A stretch of 32,792 nt of DNA. It comes from Lacisediminimonas sp. (GTDB lineage: Bacteria; Pseudomonadota; Gammaproteobacteria; Burkholderiales; Burkholderiaceae_D). A program made the translations under genes and the position numbers. The notes beneath the pieces are model-generated. The model had not been told where the DNA came from. It made no database searches and worked only from the letters and a program-made list of their open reading frames with translations. The stretch is taken from contig NZ_JAUSNH010000208.1 in assembly GCF_030645335.1 (NCBI RefSeq), forward strand, positions 1-32,792. The letters are read 5' to 3'. Positions 8,401-15,868 of this stretch are shown here, one piece after another. How positions within the stretch are numbered: the first letter of the stretch is position 1; every line of letters begins with the position of its first letter.

Positions 8401-8835
8401 CGATGCCAGCGCGGCGTCCACATCGAGTGCGGCGGGCAGCACCTGGTAATCGATCCTGACCAGGGCCAGCGCGGCATGGGCAATGGCCGGGCTGTCTGCG
8501 GCCACGGCCACCACTTCCTCACCGGTAAAACGAACCTTGTCGACTGCCAGCGGATAGCGGTCGGCATAGACCGGACCGAAATTGATATAGGGCTGCGGAC
8601 AATCCTTGCCAGTCACCACCGCATGCACGCCGGGCAGCGCGCGCGCGGCCGATACATCGATCGCGCGCAGCAGAGCGTGCGGATGGGGGCTGCGCAAGAT
8701 CGCACAGTGCAGCATGCCGGCAAGCGCGATATCGCCGGCATAAACGGCTTCGCCGGCCACCTTGGCTGGCGCGTCGAGCTGCGGTACCGGCTGGCCAATG
8801 AAGCGCAAGGCGGCAGGCGGCAGCGGCTGGTTCAT
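5458..8835 (-). CDS. Fused molybdopterin-binding + FAD-binding subunit of a xanthine dehydrogenase-family hydroxylase
   Basis: 1125 residues, a fusion of two proteins normally encoded separately. Residues 1 to about 760 are the large molybdenum subunit: DAPAKVAGEAVYAGDI near 20, the MoCo-binding VIGGGFGGKSQAPE, PGGSYRGMGAPQ, and GAKAGGEHS with the conserved active-site E718. Residues about 800-1125 are the FAD subunit with AGGTDLQPG at 833-841 and TLAGDLCQ ending at 919. The FAD part has a Cys-rich insert (C923-x8-C932-x7-C940-x19-C960, plus C918, C942, C964) like that of PaoB and HcrB, subunits known to hold a [4Fe-4S] cluster. Such enzymes hydroxylate N-heterocycles, aldehydes or aromatic-CoA esters using water. 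Its ATG overlaps the stop of the [2Fe-2S] gene by four bases. The substrate is not determined. Confidence 0.9.
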   Translation of the reverse strand: MNQPLPPAALRFIGQPVPQLDAPAKVAGEAVYAGDIALAGMLHCAILRSPHPHALLRAIDVSAARALPGVHAVVTGKDCPQPYINFGPVYADRYPLAVDKVRFTGEEVVAVAADSPAIAHAALALVRIDYQVLPAALDVDAALASGAPEIHQRSGLPQNVAQHTQADFGDVAGGFARAAHVLDGVFEHGVVVPACMETNAVVASFDQASGDLSIWAPTQAPFFVKKELAHVLGLAPERVHVRSVVIGGGFGGKSQAPETVAIAALLAVQCRAPVRLVLTRREEFMSGKTDHGKRMRAQIAVDADGNILARRTDYTVDNGAYTHMGPAYISAVRQRTCNLYRTAAAGFDGRLVYTNKVPGGSYRGMGAPQIIWALETQIDQIAELLGKDKLAYRIQIANQPGDETPQGWKLSTCAMRECLAEAGRLVDWERRRHEKCPGRGIGFAAMINPSVGVLYPEGNFANVSIDLQEDGLLLVGTQTADAGTGQNTVLAQFVAEELQIPLEQVRVLHMDTDKTPPDLGSAASRVTFVSGAAAIEAGRVLRRDLQRRFAARWNVAAEDIEVSGGFVCAPGQAPLDFAGVAALEGPIRIEGRHEINLPRADPKTGYGHYAPAYGFGAQAVEVEVDTDTGHVRVLKVVVVQDMGRVINPLALEGQMHGGIVQGIGMALREELVFDHGAPVNASFITYKVPRAMETPEIITRFIETLDPSGPLGAKAGGEHSINPTIAAIANAVADAIGVRFTSLPITPAKVLAALAERRAEKLALQPWREPMNLEVAAVRKLYPVGLFPAMQSLGRAVGRKREPVAGYTYEMADSPEDAVRRLAQPGRSAKLLAGGTDLQPGARQGIYQPDVMIDIARLQELRGIRIEPHCVTIGAGTTLADIVAHDALADILPMLREGLVQVATTQIRNVATLAGDLCQEKRCWFFRSGAQCYKNGGASCPCYAVLGDSRHHAIMDARRCAAPCVADAAPILVALDARVLVLGPQGKRSIPIESFYNWSGETTMARNEIMVQVEIPLPGKVRGCGQVFEKYAQWRGDFAEASVAVMLHRDGSRLASVRVALGAVSPLPVRAAHVERMLMTGRLDDSAIEAASRQVVLGALPLRDNAWKAELLVNLTRRALQRALA

Positions 8836-9299
8836 GCTGCGGCCTGGTCGAGGACGCGGCGCACCGTTTCCAGTAACTTGACATAGCCGCTGCAGCGGCA
8901 GATGTTGCCCTGCAACGCGCGCCGGATGTCCTCGTCAGTGGGGCGTGTGGGCCGGGCGGCGAGCGCGACGATGCTCATCACCATGCCCGGGGTGCAGAAC
9001 CCGCACTGGAAAGCGCCGTGCTCGACCAGCGCCTTCTGGATCGGATGCAGGGCGCCGTCCGCCAGCGCCACGCCTTCTATGGTCGATACAGCGCGCCCTT
9101 CGCAGCGACCCACCGGCACCAGGCAGGAGCAAACCGGCAGTCCATCGAGCAAAACGGTGCATGCGCCGCACTCGCCGGCGGCACACCCGATTTTGGTGCC
9201 GCGCAAGCCCAGCTCGTCGCGCAGGAAGTTTGCGAGCGAGGTCTCGCCCCGGGCGCTGGCCTGCCGTTGCTTGCCGTTTACCGTGAGCGCTATATCCAT
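8832..9299 (-). CDS. [2Fe-2S] iron-sulfur subunit of xanthine dehydrogenase-family hydroxylase
   Basis: 155 residues. The N-terminal plant-ferredoxin-type domain carries C39-x4-C44-x2-C47-x11-C59, and the C-terminal helical domain carries C99-x2-C102 (CGFC) and C134-x-C136 (CRC), the two [2Fe-2S] clusters of this family. LRDELGLRGTKIGCAAGECGAC and QGNICRCSGY are hallmark segments. It passes electrons from the molybdenum centre to the flavin of the fused subunit encoded next, whose start codon overlaps this gene's stop. No Tat or Sec signal is visible, so the enzyme should be cytoplasmic, consistent with a dedicated importer in the operon. It is the first gene of the operon, about 180 bases after the predicted promoter. 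Confidence 0.93.
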   Translation of the reverse strand: MDIALTVNGKQRQASARGETSLANFLRDELGLRGTKIGCAAGECGACTVLLDGLPVCSCLVPVGRCEGRAVSTIEGVALADGALHPIQKALVEHGAFQCGFCTPGMVMSIVALAARPTRPTDEDIRRALQGNICRCSGYVKLLETVRRVLDQAAA

Positions 9300-9484
9300 G
9301 CGGGCCTGCCAGTCTCCAGAAAAGCGTGTACCTGTCGTGCCGGGTGTTCCTGATGCGCCGGCGGCACATCAAGGAGGATTGCTTGTTTTATGGCTTGTAA
9401 CTTGCTGCAAATTGCCGGATGCTGGTCGCTCGCCTGCGCGATGAGTTGCCGGTGCCCGGTCTTTGCACTGGTAATTGCCAGTCG

Positions 9485-9513
9485 ATTATTGCGGCTTGTG
9501 ACCGGTGCTACAA
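9485..9513 (-). promoter_or_regulatory. Predicted promoter of the molybdenum hydroxylase/Rieske operon
   Basis: On the minus strand TTGTAG (9508-9513) and AATAAT (9485-9490) are 17 bases apart, a plausible sigma-70 pair (3/6 and 5/6 matches). It overlaps the lysR promoter, typical for LysR-controlled divergent units. The leader to the first gene would be about 180 bases. Confidence 0.4.
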
Positions 9514-9524
9514 ACAATTAATAT
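9496..9524 (+). promoter_or_regulatory. Predicted lysR promoter with LysR-type dyad
   Basis: TTGTGA (9496-9501), 17-base spacer, TAATAT (9519-9524). The stretch 9496-9513 is also an imperfect dyad with TTGT and ACAA ends, of the kind LysR proteins bind. A regulator bound here would cover both divergent promoters. Confidence 0.4.
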
Positions 9525-9558
9525 TTGCCCTAGGCTCACAAAAAATTTTTGGACCCTG

Positions 9559-10527
9559 ATGAAGCGCAGACCGCTGCCCCCGCTGAAGGCCTTGAGTGTT
9601 TTTGAAGTGGCGGCAAAATGCGGCAGCTTCGTGAAAGCGGCCGAGGCGCTTTTCGTGACGCCGGCCGCAGTCAGTCACCAGATCAAGACACTCGAAGAGT
9701 TTTGCGGCCACCTGTTGTTCGAGCGGCTGCCCAATGGCCTGGCGCTGACCAGGCACGGGATGGCCCTGCTGCCGGGCATTACCGCTGGCATGGACAATTT
9801 CGAAAGCGCGCTGGCGCTGGTGAACAAGCCGGTTGCCGGTGGCGGCGAGGTACTGGTCGTCAGCGCCCTGCCCTCGTTTGCGCAGGAATGGCTGATCCCC
9901 AGGCTGGTGGATTTCCGCACGCGCTATCCCGACATCGACGTCCTGATCCAGACCGAGTACCGGATGGCCGACCTGGCCAACGAAGAACTCGACGTTGCCA
10001 TCCGCTTTGCGCGGGCCGGCTTCGATCCTTCCTTGCGCGCCGACTTGCTGGCCAGGGAAACCGTGACGCCGGTGTGCAGCCCGTCATTGATGAACACGAT
10101 GGCCGGCACCACTGACCGCCGCGAATTGCGGCAATTCACGCTGCTCAATTCGTCGGTGCGCATGGTGCATGAACCGTGGATGTCCTGGGACTTGTGGCTG
10201 GAAGAAGCGAACCTGAAGTCCGGCGACTTCATCAATGGCCCGCGCTTCAGCGATCCGCTGCTGATTTTGCGCGCGGCGATGGCCGGCAAGGGCATGGTGC
10301 TGGGGCGCAGCATGCTGATCCATGACCACCTGGCACAGGGCCGGCTGGTGGCGCCGTTTCGCGATTGGATAAAACCGATCCTGTCGTCCTATTTCCTGGT
10401 AACGACACTGGAAAAGGAAAAGCTGGAGAAGGTGCGCGCGTTCCGCGAATGGATACTGGAGTGCGCGCAGGCTGGCGACCAGGTGCCCGCGCCGGCGTCC
10501 GAGCCGCTGGTGGTCGCGCTTGACTAG
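9559..10527 (+). CDS. LysR-family transcriptional regulator (GcvA-like), divergent from the catabolic operon
   Basis: 322 residues from the ATG at 9559. The frame is open from a GTG at 9505, but the family begins with LPPLKALSVFEVAA, so the later ATG is preferred; it also leaves the predicted promoter outside the gene. The winged helix-turn-helix spans about 8-66 (FVKAAEALFVTPAAVSHQIKTLEE), followed by the effector-binding domain (VVSALPSFAQEWLIPRLVDFRTRYPDI). It is divergent from and adjacent to the nine-gene operon, so it most likely senses that pathway's substrate or an intermediate and activates the operon. The GcvA-like helix motif says nothing certain about the ligand. Confidence 0.9.
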   Translation: MKRRPLPPLKALSVFEVAAKCGSFVKAAEALFVTPAAVSHQIKTLEEFCGHLLFERLPNGLALTRHGMALLPGITAGMDNFESALALVNKPVAGGGEVLVVSALPSFAQEWLIPRLVDFRTRYPDIDVLIQTEYRMADLANEELDVAIRFARAGFDPSLRADLLARETVTPVCSPSLMNTMAGTTDRRELRQFTLLNSSVRMVHEPWMSWDLWLEEANLKSGDFINGPRFSDPLLILRAAMAGKGMVLGRSMLIHDHLAQGRLVAPFRDWIKPILSSYFLVTTLEKEKLEKVRAFREWILECAQAGDQVPAPASEPLVVALD

Positions 10528-10562
10528 TCCGACGGGCAAGCAGGCCAACAGGCAGGCAAACC

Positions 10563-10582
10563 GGCCGGGCTGGTAGCCGGCC
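10563..10582. terminator. Possible hairpin between convergent lysR and rarD-like genes
   Basis: GGCCGGGCT and AGCCGGCC pair around a 3-base loop with one bulged G. No clear T run follows on either strand, so it may only slow transcription between the two convergent genes. Confidence 0.35.
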
Positions 10583-10590
10583 CCGTCGCT

Positions 10591-11478
10591 TTATCCGCCG
10601 TTGGCGCGCGACCGCCGCATCTCCCACACTCCTTCGGCCGCCAGCAAGCCCAATGCCAGCCAGATCGGCGCATAGGTCAGCCATTCCGCGGCGGACAGCG
10701 TTTCGCCCAATATCATTGCCACGATGACCAGCAAGACCGGCTCCAGGTAGCCCAATAAGCCAAACAGGGTCAGCGGCAGCACGCGCGCCGCCATGAAATA
10801 CGTGGTCAGCGCCAGGGCGGTCAGCAAGCTCAGCGCCGGGACGCGCCACCACAGTGCGGGTACCTGCTCCAGCAGTCGCAGGTCGAGCTGACCCTTCCAG
10901 ACCACCCACAGCGCGACCGGCATCAGCAGCAGCAGGTCGAACCACAGCCCGCCAAGATGGTTGAGCAGATACTTGCGGCGCAGGATGAAATACGGCGGAT
11001 AGCCCAGGGCCACCAGCAGCGCCGGCCATGAAAAGCCGCCGCTGCGGATCAACTCATGCAGCACGCCGGCAGCAGCGGCCAGCACTGCCGCAAGTTGCCA
11101 GCCAGAGAGCTTTTCGCGATAGAGCAGGCACCCGGTCAGCACCAGCGTAATGGGCAGCATGAAATAGCCGAGCGACACCTCCAGCGCATGGCCGGCCAGC
11201 GGCGCCCACATGAACAGCCAGGTCTGCACGCCCAACAGCGCAGCCGTTACAGGCAGCACCCACAACAAGGCGCGCTCGCGCCGCAGGCGCTGGAAGATGA
11301 TGGCCACCTGCCGCTGTTCGCCGAGCGCGATCATGAACACCGTCATGAACGGCAGCGCCAGCACCAGCCGCCAGCCAAACAGGTCCAGCCCGTCCAGCGG
11401 GGCCAACAGCGTGCTGAAGTAGTACAGCACGCCGAACAGGGTAGAGGCAACGATGGCCAGCAGGATGCCTTTGGACAT
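10591..11478 (-). CDS. rarD: EamA/RarD-family inner-membrane transporter
   Basis: 295 residues starting at MSKGILLAIVASTLFGVLYY; the longer frame adds 54 polar residues that do not look like protein of this family. About ten hydrophobic helices in two five-helix halves give the EamA/DMT fold, and LYYFSTLLAPLDGLDLFGWRL and LLGYLEPVLLVIVA are typical of RarD-type members. Members export or exchange amino acids or related metabolites; RarD itself has been linked only loosely to chloramphenicol sensitivity. It is a single gene, convergent with the lysR and divergent from the hydroxypyruvate isomerase gene. The substrate is not inferable. Confidence 0.8.
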   Translation of the reverse strand: MSKGILLAIVASTLFGVLYYFSTLLAPLDGLDLFGWRLVLALPFMTVFMIALGEQRQVAIIFQRLRRERALLWVLPVTAALLGVQTWLFMWAPLAGHALEVSLGYFMLPITLVLTGCLLYREKLSGWQLAAVLAAAAGVLHELIRSGGFSWPALLVALGYPPYFILRRKYLLNHLGGLWFDLLLLMPVALWVVWKGQLDLRLLEQVPALWWRVPALSLLTALALTTYFMAARVLPLTLFGLLGYLEPVLLVIVAMILGETLSAAEWLTYAPIWLALGLLAAEGVWEMRRSRANGG

Positions 11479-11760
11479 GGCGATGTTGGGTATTCGAGGG
11501 ATGGCAGGTTGGCGGATTGGGGCGTTGGCGCGCCGGGAAGCTTGATCCGGGACGCTTTCGGGCTTGGGAAAGACAGCGCCGGCCGCGAACGAGGCAGCCG
11601 GCGCAAGGCGCAGTCTGCCATCCCCATGCTGCAACCGCAAATCCGGATGCCGCCGGGTTTATTTTTTGAATCTCTGGCAATCTTGTACTTGATGCTTGAT
11701 CCTTCTCGTTTTTTCACCTGATTGCCAGCCCGCCAATCGCTTGATCGCCACCCGTTCACC

Positions 11761-12606
11761 ATGCCACGCCTAGCAGCCAATCTGTCGATGATGTACACCG
11801 AACTGCCCTTCCTGGACCGTTTCGAGGCGGCTGCCCGGGACGGTTTCAAGGGCGTCGAGTACCTGTTCCCCTATGCATTCCCGGCCAATGAGCTGGCAGC
11901 GCGCCTGAAGGGCAATGGCCTGCAGCAAGTGCTGTTCAATGCGCCGCCGGGCGGCACGGATGCCCACAGCATCGATGCGGCATGGGCTGCCAATTTGCGC
12001 GGCACCGCGAGCCTGCCCGGTCACGAGGCGCAATTTCGCGCCGGCGTGGCATTGGCGCTGGCCTATGCCGACGCGCTCGATTGCCCGCGCATCCACCTGA
12101 TGGCGGGTTTGCTGCCGGCGGGCGCGCCAAGCACAGTGCGCAGCCAGCACCAGGACACCTATGTTGCCAACCTGGCCTGGGCCTCGGATGAAATCGGCCG
12201 CAGCGGACGCGACGCACTGATCGAGCCGATCAATACCCGCGACATGCCCGGTTTTTTCCTGAACCGGCAGGATCAGGCGCATGCCATCGTGCAGCAGGTC
12301 GGGCGCTCTAACCTGAAGGTACAGATGGACCTCTACCATTGCCAGGTCGTGGAGGGGGACGTGGCGATGAAGATCCGCCAGTACCTGCCGGGCGGCAGCC
12401 TTGGTCACTTCCAGATTGCCGGCGTGCCGCAAAGGCAGGAGCCCGATATTGGTGAGCTCAATAACGACTACCTGCTGGAAGTGATCGACGAAGTGTCCAC
12501 CGCTTGCGGCTGGAGGGGTTGGGTCGGTTGCGAATACAGGCCGCGCTTGGGCGGGTCGCCGGGCGGCACGTCCGCAGGCCTTGGATGGTTTGCAAAATGG
12601 CGTTGA
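11761..12606 (+). CDS. hyi: Hydroxypyruvate isomerase (TIM-barrel)
   Basis: 281 residues from the ATG at 11761; the open frame begins 13 codons earlier but the family starts at [20 protein letters not shown]. It aligns along its length with E. coli Hyi: GVEYLFPY, the E155 in [13 protein letters not shown]190 in [14 protein letters not shown] near 216-220, and E258 in VGCEYRP. These include the two catalytic glutamates and the metal ligands. The enzyme interconverts hydroxypyruvate and tartronate semialdehyde in glyoxylate metabolism. The tail after GCEYRP has a Gly/Ser insertion compared with E. coli. The usual partners (gcl, glxR) are not in the window, so it appears as a lone gene here. Confidence 0.88.
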   Translation: MPRLAANLSMMYTELPFLDRFEAAARDGFKGVEYLFPYAFPANELAARLKGNGLQQVLFNAPPGGTDAHSIDAAWAANLRGTASLPGHEAQFRAGVALALAYADALDCPRIHLMAGLLPAGAPSTVRSQHQDTYVANLAWASDEIGRSGRDALIEPINTRDMPGFFLNRQDQAHAIVQQVGRSNLKVQMDLYHCQVVEGDVAMKIRQYLPGGSLGHFQIAGVPQRQEPDIGELNNDYLLEVIDEVSTACGWRGWVGCEYRPRLGGSPGGTSAGLGWFAKWR

Positions 12607-12713
12607 GCCGGTGATCCGGGCGTGCTGAACGAGTACGGCTGCCGGTGATCCAACCTACGGCCCTGCAAAAATCAAATTCCCATGCGGGGGTTCATGCAGG
12701 CAAGGAGAACACC

Positions 12714-13169
12714 ATGGATGGCGCAACGAATACAACCGCGATCGACACCCTTAATCGCATCATGGAACTGGAACTCGCTGGCGTGGTGAAATACACGCAT
12801 TACTCACTGATGGTGTACGGCTACAACCGCATCCCCATCGTTTCCTGGCTCAAGGGCAATGCCGACGAAAGCCTGGCGCACGCCCACAAGGCCGGCGAAT
12901 TGGTGACCTTGCATGGCGGCCACCCATCGCTGAAGATCGGCCCTTTGCTGGAAACACAAAAGCACGATATCGGCGACATCCTGCGCGAAAGCCTGGAGCA
13001 CGAAAAGACGACGCTCGCGGCCTATTACGATCTGCAGAAGTTTGCCGAGGGAAAGTCGGTACTGCTCGACGAGTACGCCCGCGAGATGATCGTCATCGAG
13101 GAGTTGCACCTGGATGAGGTCAACAAGATGCTGCGCAGGCCGGGCGAAACACAGGCGTTCAGCGAGTGA
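12714..13169 (+). CDS. Bacterioferritin-like di-iron (ferritin-like) protein
   Basis: 151 residues from the ATG at 12714, set by AAGGAG seven bases upstream. A four-helix bundle is predicted throughout. Likely metal ligands are E18/E20 in MELELAGVVKYTHY, E52 and H56 in DESLAHAH, E92/E97 in the third helix and E129-x2-H132 in EELH. The conserved KYTHYSLMVYGYNRIP and AGELVTLHGGHPSL recur in a bacterioferritin-like group common in proteobacteria. The haem methionine of classical Bfr cannot be assigned with confidence. The likely role is iron oxidation/storage or peroxide protection. It stands alone between hyi and pldA. Confidence 0.8.
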   Translation: MDGATNTTAIDTLNRIMELELAGVVKYTHYSLMVYGYNRIPIVSWLKGNADESLAHAHKAGELVTLHGGHPSLKIGPLLETQKHDIGDILRESLEHEKTTLAAYYDLQKFAEGKSVLLDEYAREMIVIEELHLDEVNKMLRRPGETQAFSE

Positions 13170-13520
13170 GCATGGCCCCGGGGCGATGATTTAAAGCGCA
13201 ATCAGGGGAAACTGGAAAGCTATCGAAAAGCGATAACTTTCCAGATATTGCTATAAACTCGCCGGTGTCTTGGGCGCTACCCAATTGCACCCCCTGCTGC
13301 TTTCTGCAGTCTTGGGGCAGTCACCCATGACGTGCGGCACAAGCGTCCCCGATTGAAATTGAAGCGGTCGATTCCGCGTCGGTCACCGCAATGGCGGCGC
13401 GCAAGCGCAGCTGCATGCATCACCCAATCCGATTCATTATCCGGCCGCCTTGAGTTCATGGCGGCTTTCGTACTCGCGCCATTGGCAATGCCAACGGTTC
13501 ACAACGAAATCAAGAACAAG
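13170..13520. other. Intergenic region with a strong inverted repeat
   Basis: No convincing gene lies here; the open frame running into pldA from 13332 lacks a plausible protein. The only clear structure is the hairpin at 13212-13244. TATAAA at 13252-13257 is a possible -10 box, but no matching -35 is seen. Confidence 0.6.
13212..13244. repeat. Inverted repeat upstream of pldA
   Basis: Arms 13212-13225 and 13231-13244 are complementary at 13 of 14 positions around the loop AAAAG. There is no T run after it on the plus strand, so a terminator is unlikely. It could be a regulator site or a structured leader. Confidence 0.6.
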
Positions 13521-14543
13521 ATGAACCTGGCCCAATCACTCCTTTTGCTTTTAGCCCTCGCTCCCGTACTGGCGCATGCCGTCGATCCCGGCATCACCGA
13601 GTGCGCCGCTGTGCGCGACAACCCATCCCGGCTGGCTTGCTTTGACCGCCTCGCCGCGCAGCATCTGGCGAATGAACCGGCACAGCCGGCGGCAGCCAGC
13701 GTTACGGCGACCGACGTCACTGCGGCAAATGAGCCTGCGCCGGCGAAACACATTCCAACTGCCCTTTCCGAACACTGGGAGCTGATGTCCGGGGACAAGC
13801 GCGGAACCTTCGGGTTTCGTCCGCACGGTTCAAATTACCTGATGGCGACCTATACCAGGCCGCCAAACGATGCGCCGTATGAGTCGCTGCGGCATGTCTT
13901 TCCCGATGGACGGCTGTCGCATGCGGAGTTGTCTTACCAGCTGAGCTTCAAGATGAAGGTCCTTGAACAGCCAGCAGACCGCCCGGTCGACATCTGGTTC
14001 GCCTATACCCAGAAGAGCTTCTGGCAAGCGGCCAACGGCAAAGCGTCGAGTCCGTTCCGCGAGACCAACTACGAGCCGGAAATCATGGCCGTGATGCCGA
14101 TCGATGCCAGCCTTCTCGGCTTCAAGGCGCGCTTCCTGAATATCGGCATGGCGCACCAATCCAACGGCCAGACCTCGACGCTGTCGCGGAGCTGGAACCG
14201 GATCTACGCGCAAGTCGGTGCGGAGCGCGGCAACTTTTCGCTGCTGGCGCGAGTGTGGCGACGCTTGGGAGAGGAGGCTGCCCAGGACGACAATCCGGAC
14301 ATCACCGACTTCCTGGGGCACGGCGACCTGCAGGGCAGCTATCGCCTGGGCGGTCATGAATTTTCAGCGCTGCTGCGCCATAACCACAGCACCGGCAAGG
14401 GCGCCAGGCAGCTTGCGTGGACATTCCCGGTGGCCCATAAGCTAAAAGGCTATGTGCAATTTTTTAACGGTTATGGGCAGAGCCTGATTGATTACAAGCA
14501 CACGCTCAATAGTGTGGGGATGGGCGTGCTGATGTCGTATTGA
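13521..14543 (+). CDS. pldA: Outer-membrane phospholipase A (OmPLA)
   Basis: 340 residues from the ATG at 13521, which gives a good signal peptide (MNLAQSLLLLLALAPVLAHA, cut before VDPG). The frame runs 63 codons further upstream but without family-like sequence. The mature protein has a short Cys-containing linker (ECAAVRDNPSRLACFDRLAA) and then the 12-stranded barrel, ending VGMGVLMSY with a terminal aromatic as barrels do. Catalytic residues are H212 and S214 in AHQSNGQ and N226 in SWNR, the His-Ser-Asn triad of OmPLA. It hydrolyses phospholipids in the outer membrane when lipid asymmetry is lost and is active as a calcium-bound dimer. It appears to be monocistronic. Confidence 0.9.
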   Translation: MNLAQSLLLLLALAPVLAHAVDPGITECAAVRDNPSRLACFDRLAAQHLANEPAQPAAASVTATDVTAANEPAPAKHIPTALSEHWELMSGDKRGTFGFRPHGSNYLMATYTRPPNDAPYESLRHVFPDGRLSHAELSYQLSFKMKVLEQPADRPVDIWFAYTQKSFWQAANGKASSPFRETNYEPEIMAVMPIDASLLGFKARFLNIGMAHQSNGQTSTLSRSWNRIYAQVGAERGNFSLLARVWRRLGEEAAQDDNPDITDFLGHGDLQGSYRLGGHEFSALLRHNHSTGKGARQLAWTFPVAHKLKGYVQFFNGYGQSLIDYKHTLNSVGMGVLMSY

Positions 14544-14910
14544 GCGGGCGGCGCACTTATCGACAGTGCCCGTTCACTTTCGGAACGCCCCTCAAGGCGC
14601 TCATCGGATTCATCCAGCCGGCGCCATGCCGGCCTGACTTTGCAGGCATCTTCCATGCGGTACACGCCAGCGCTTAATCCGGTCGCCGCGAGCGGCTGGA
14701 GCGCACCCTGCCGCCCTCGCGACCAAAGTCGTCTGCCGAAATAACGCCCGCTTGTGTGCCCTGGCGCACCGATGCCGTCGACCGCAACGCCTATAACAGA
14801 CCTTGCCAACCGGAATCAGGACCACCGCCTCGGTGGCCATTCAAGCATTTCAACCGAACTCGCGGCGCAGCAAGGGCTACAACAGCGGCGCCGCCTAAAG
14901 GAAAACCACC
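14544..14910. other. Gene-free region before the ice-binding protein
   Basis: About 370 bases without a credible gene. Two short hairpins are visible (CCGGC...GCCGG near 14618 and CCACCG...CGGTGG near 14822), both too small to call. A ribosome site AAAGGAAAA precedes the next gene. Confidence 0.5.
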
Positions 14911-15732
14911 ATGAAAACCCTTCAACGCAAATTCTCCCCCATCCAGGGCATCATTGCCGCACTGCTGGCTGGGACCGTTGTCACCATCGCCGGTTGCGGC
15001 GGTAGCGATGATCCCGTCGCAGTTGATATCAGCGTATTGACCGCTGCAGGTGCAGGTACCGGCACGGGCGCCGGCCGGGGACCAGCACCGGTGGTGCTGG
15101 GTGGAGCCGGAGACTATGTGATCCTGGCCGAGTCGGGTATTACCAATGTTCCGACATCGGCCATTACAGGCAAAATCGGCTTGAGCGCGGCAACTGGCGC
15201 GAGCATTACCGGCCTGGACGATTGCTCGGAAATTGTCGGCCAGGTGGTCCATACGGTGGACAACACCGGTCCGGTTTGCCGCACGGTGGTTCCCCTGATA
15301 CTGACACCTGCCATCGGCGCCAAGAACACCGCCTACACCGATGCTGCGGGCCGGGCGCCGGACTACACGGAACTGGGCGCGGGCAATATTGGCGGGCGCA
15401 ACCTCGGCCCGGCAACGTACAAGTGGAGCTCGGCGCTGCTGATCCCGACCAACGTCACCTTGACCGGCGGCCCTAACGACGTCTGGATTTTCCAGATTGC
15501 GCAAGGCATGACTGTCGCCTCCGGCGCCCAGATCATCCTGGCCGGCGGCGCGCTGCCGCAGAACGTGTACTGGCAGACATTCTCGGCGGAGTTCAATACC
15601 ACTTCGCAGATCAAGGGAACCGTCCTTTCCCAAACCTCGATCGCGATGAAGAGCGGCGCGTCAATCACGGGCCGGCTGTTTGCCGGTACTGCAACCACCC
15701 TGATCCAGAACGTGGTCACGGCGCCGCTGTAA
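14911..15732 (+). CDS. Ice-binding family lipoprotein (DUF3494)
   Basis: 273 residues. The N terminus is a lipoprotein signal with lipobox IAGC (C29), so the protein should be acylated and membrane-anchored. A Gly/Ala/Thr-rich spacer follows (about 30-60), then the DUF3494 ice-binding domain: LGGAGDYVILAESGITNVPTS, ITGKIGLSAATG, AYTDAAGRAPDYTELGAGNIGG, YKWSSALLIPTNVTLTGG, NDVWIFQIAQGMTVASGAQIIL and KGTVLSQTSIAMKSGASITGRL. This fold is a right-handed beta-helix whose flat face binds ice crystals. Most bacterial members are secreted; anchoring by a lipid suggests attachment of the cell to ice or protection of the envelope. Ribosome site AAAGGAAAA lies about ten bases upstream. Function in this strain is inferred from family only. 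Confidence 0.88.
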   Translation: MKTLQRKFSPIQGIIAALLAGTVVTIAGCGGSDDPVAVDISVLTAAGAGTGTGAGRGPAPVVLGGAGDYVILAESGITNVPTSAITGKIGLSAATGASITGLDDCSEIVGQVVHTVDNTGPVCRTVVPLILTPAIGAKNTAYTDAAGRAPDYTELGAGNIGGRNLGPATYKWSSALLIPTNVTLTGGPNDVWIFQIAQGMTVASGAQIILAGGALPQNVYWQTFSAEFNTTSQIKGTVLSQTSIAMKSGASITGRLFAGTATTLIQNVVTAPL

Positions 15733-15759
15733 CAGGCGCCAGGCAGGTCCGTTGAATTC

Positions 15760-15784
15760 ACCAGCCGCGTTTATCGCGGCTGGT
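15760..15784. terminator. Perfect hairpin between convergent ice-binding and tctC genes
   Basis: ACCAGCCGCG (15760-15769) and CGCGGCTGGT (15775-15784) pair perfectly around TTTAT. No long T run follows. Position between two convergent genes fits a bidirectional transcription barrier. Confidence 0.6.
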
Positions 15785-15868
15785 GTCCGTACAGCGGCAT
15801 AAGCTTGTACATCGATCCGCCCGGCGCACCCTGCCGGGAACGGATCAACACCCGATTACTGTCGGAAC

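Noticed and set aside
5692-8886. A 1064-codon open frame on the plus strand opposite the fused Mo/FAD gene
   Set aside because: It is the antisense shadow of a strongly supported gene in GC-rich DNA; its product is rich in His, Arg, Gly and Ala with no recognisable domain.
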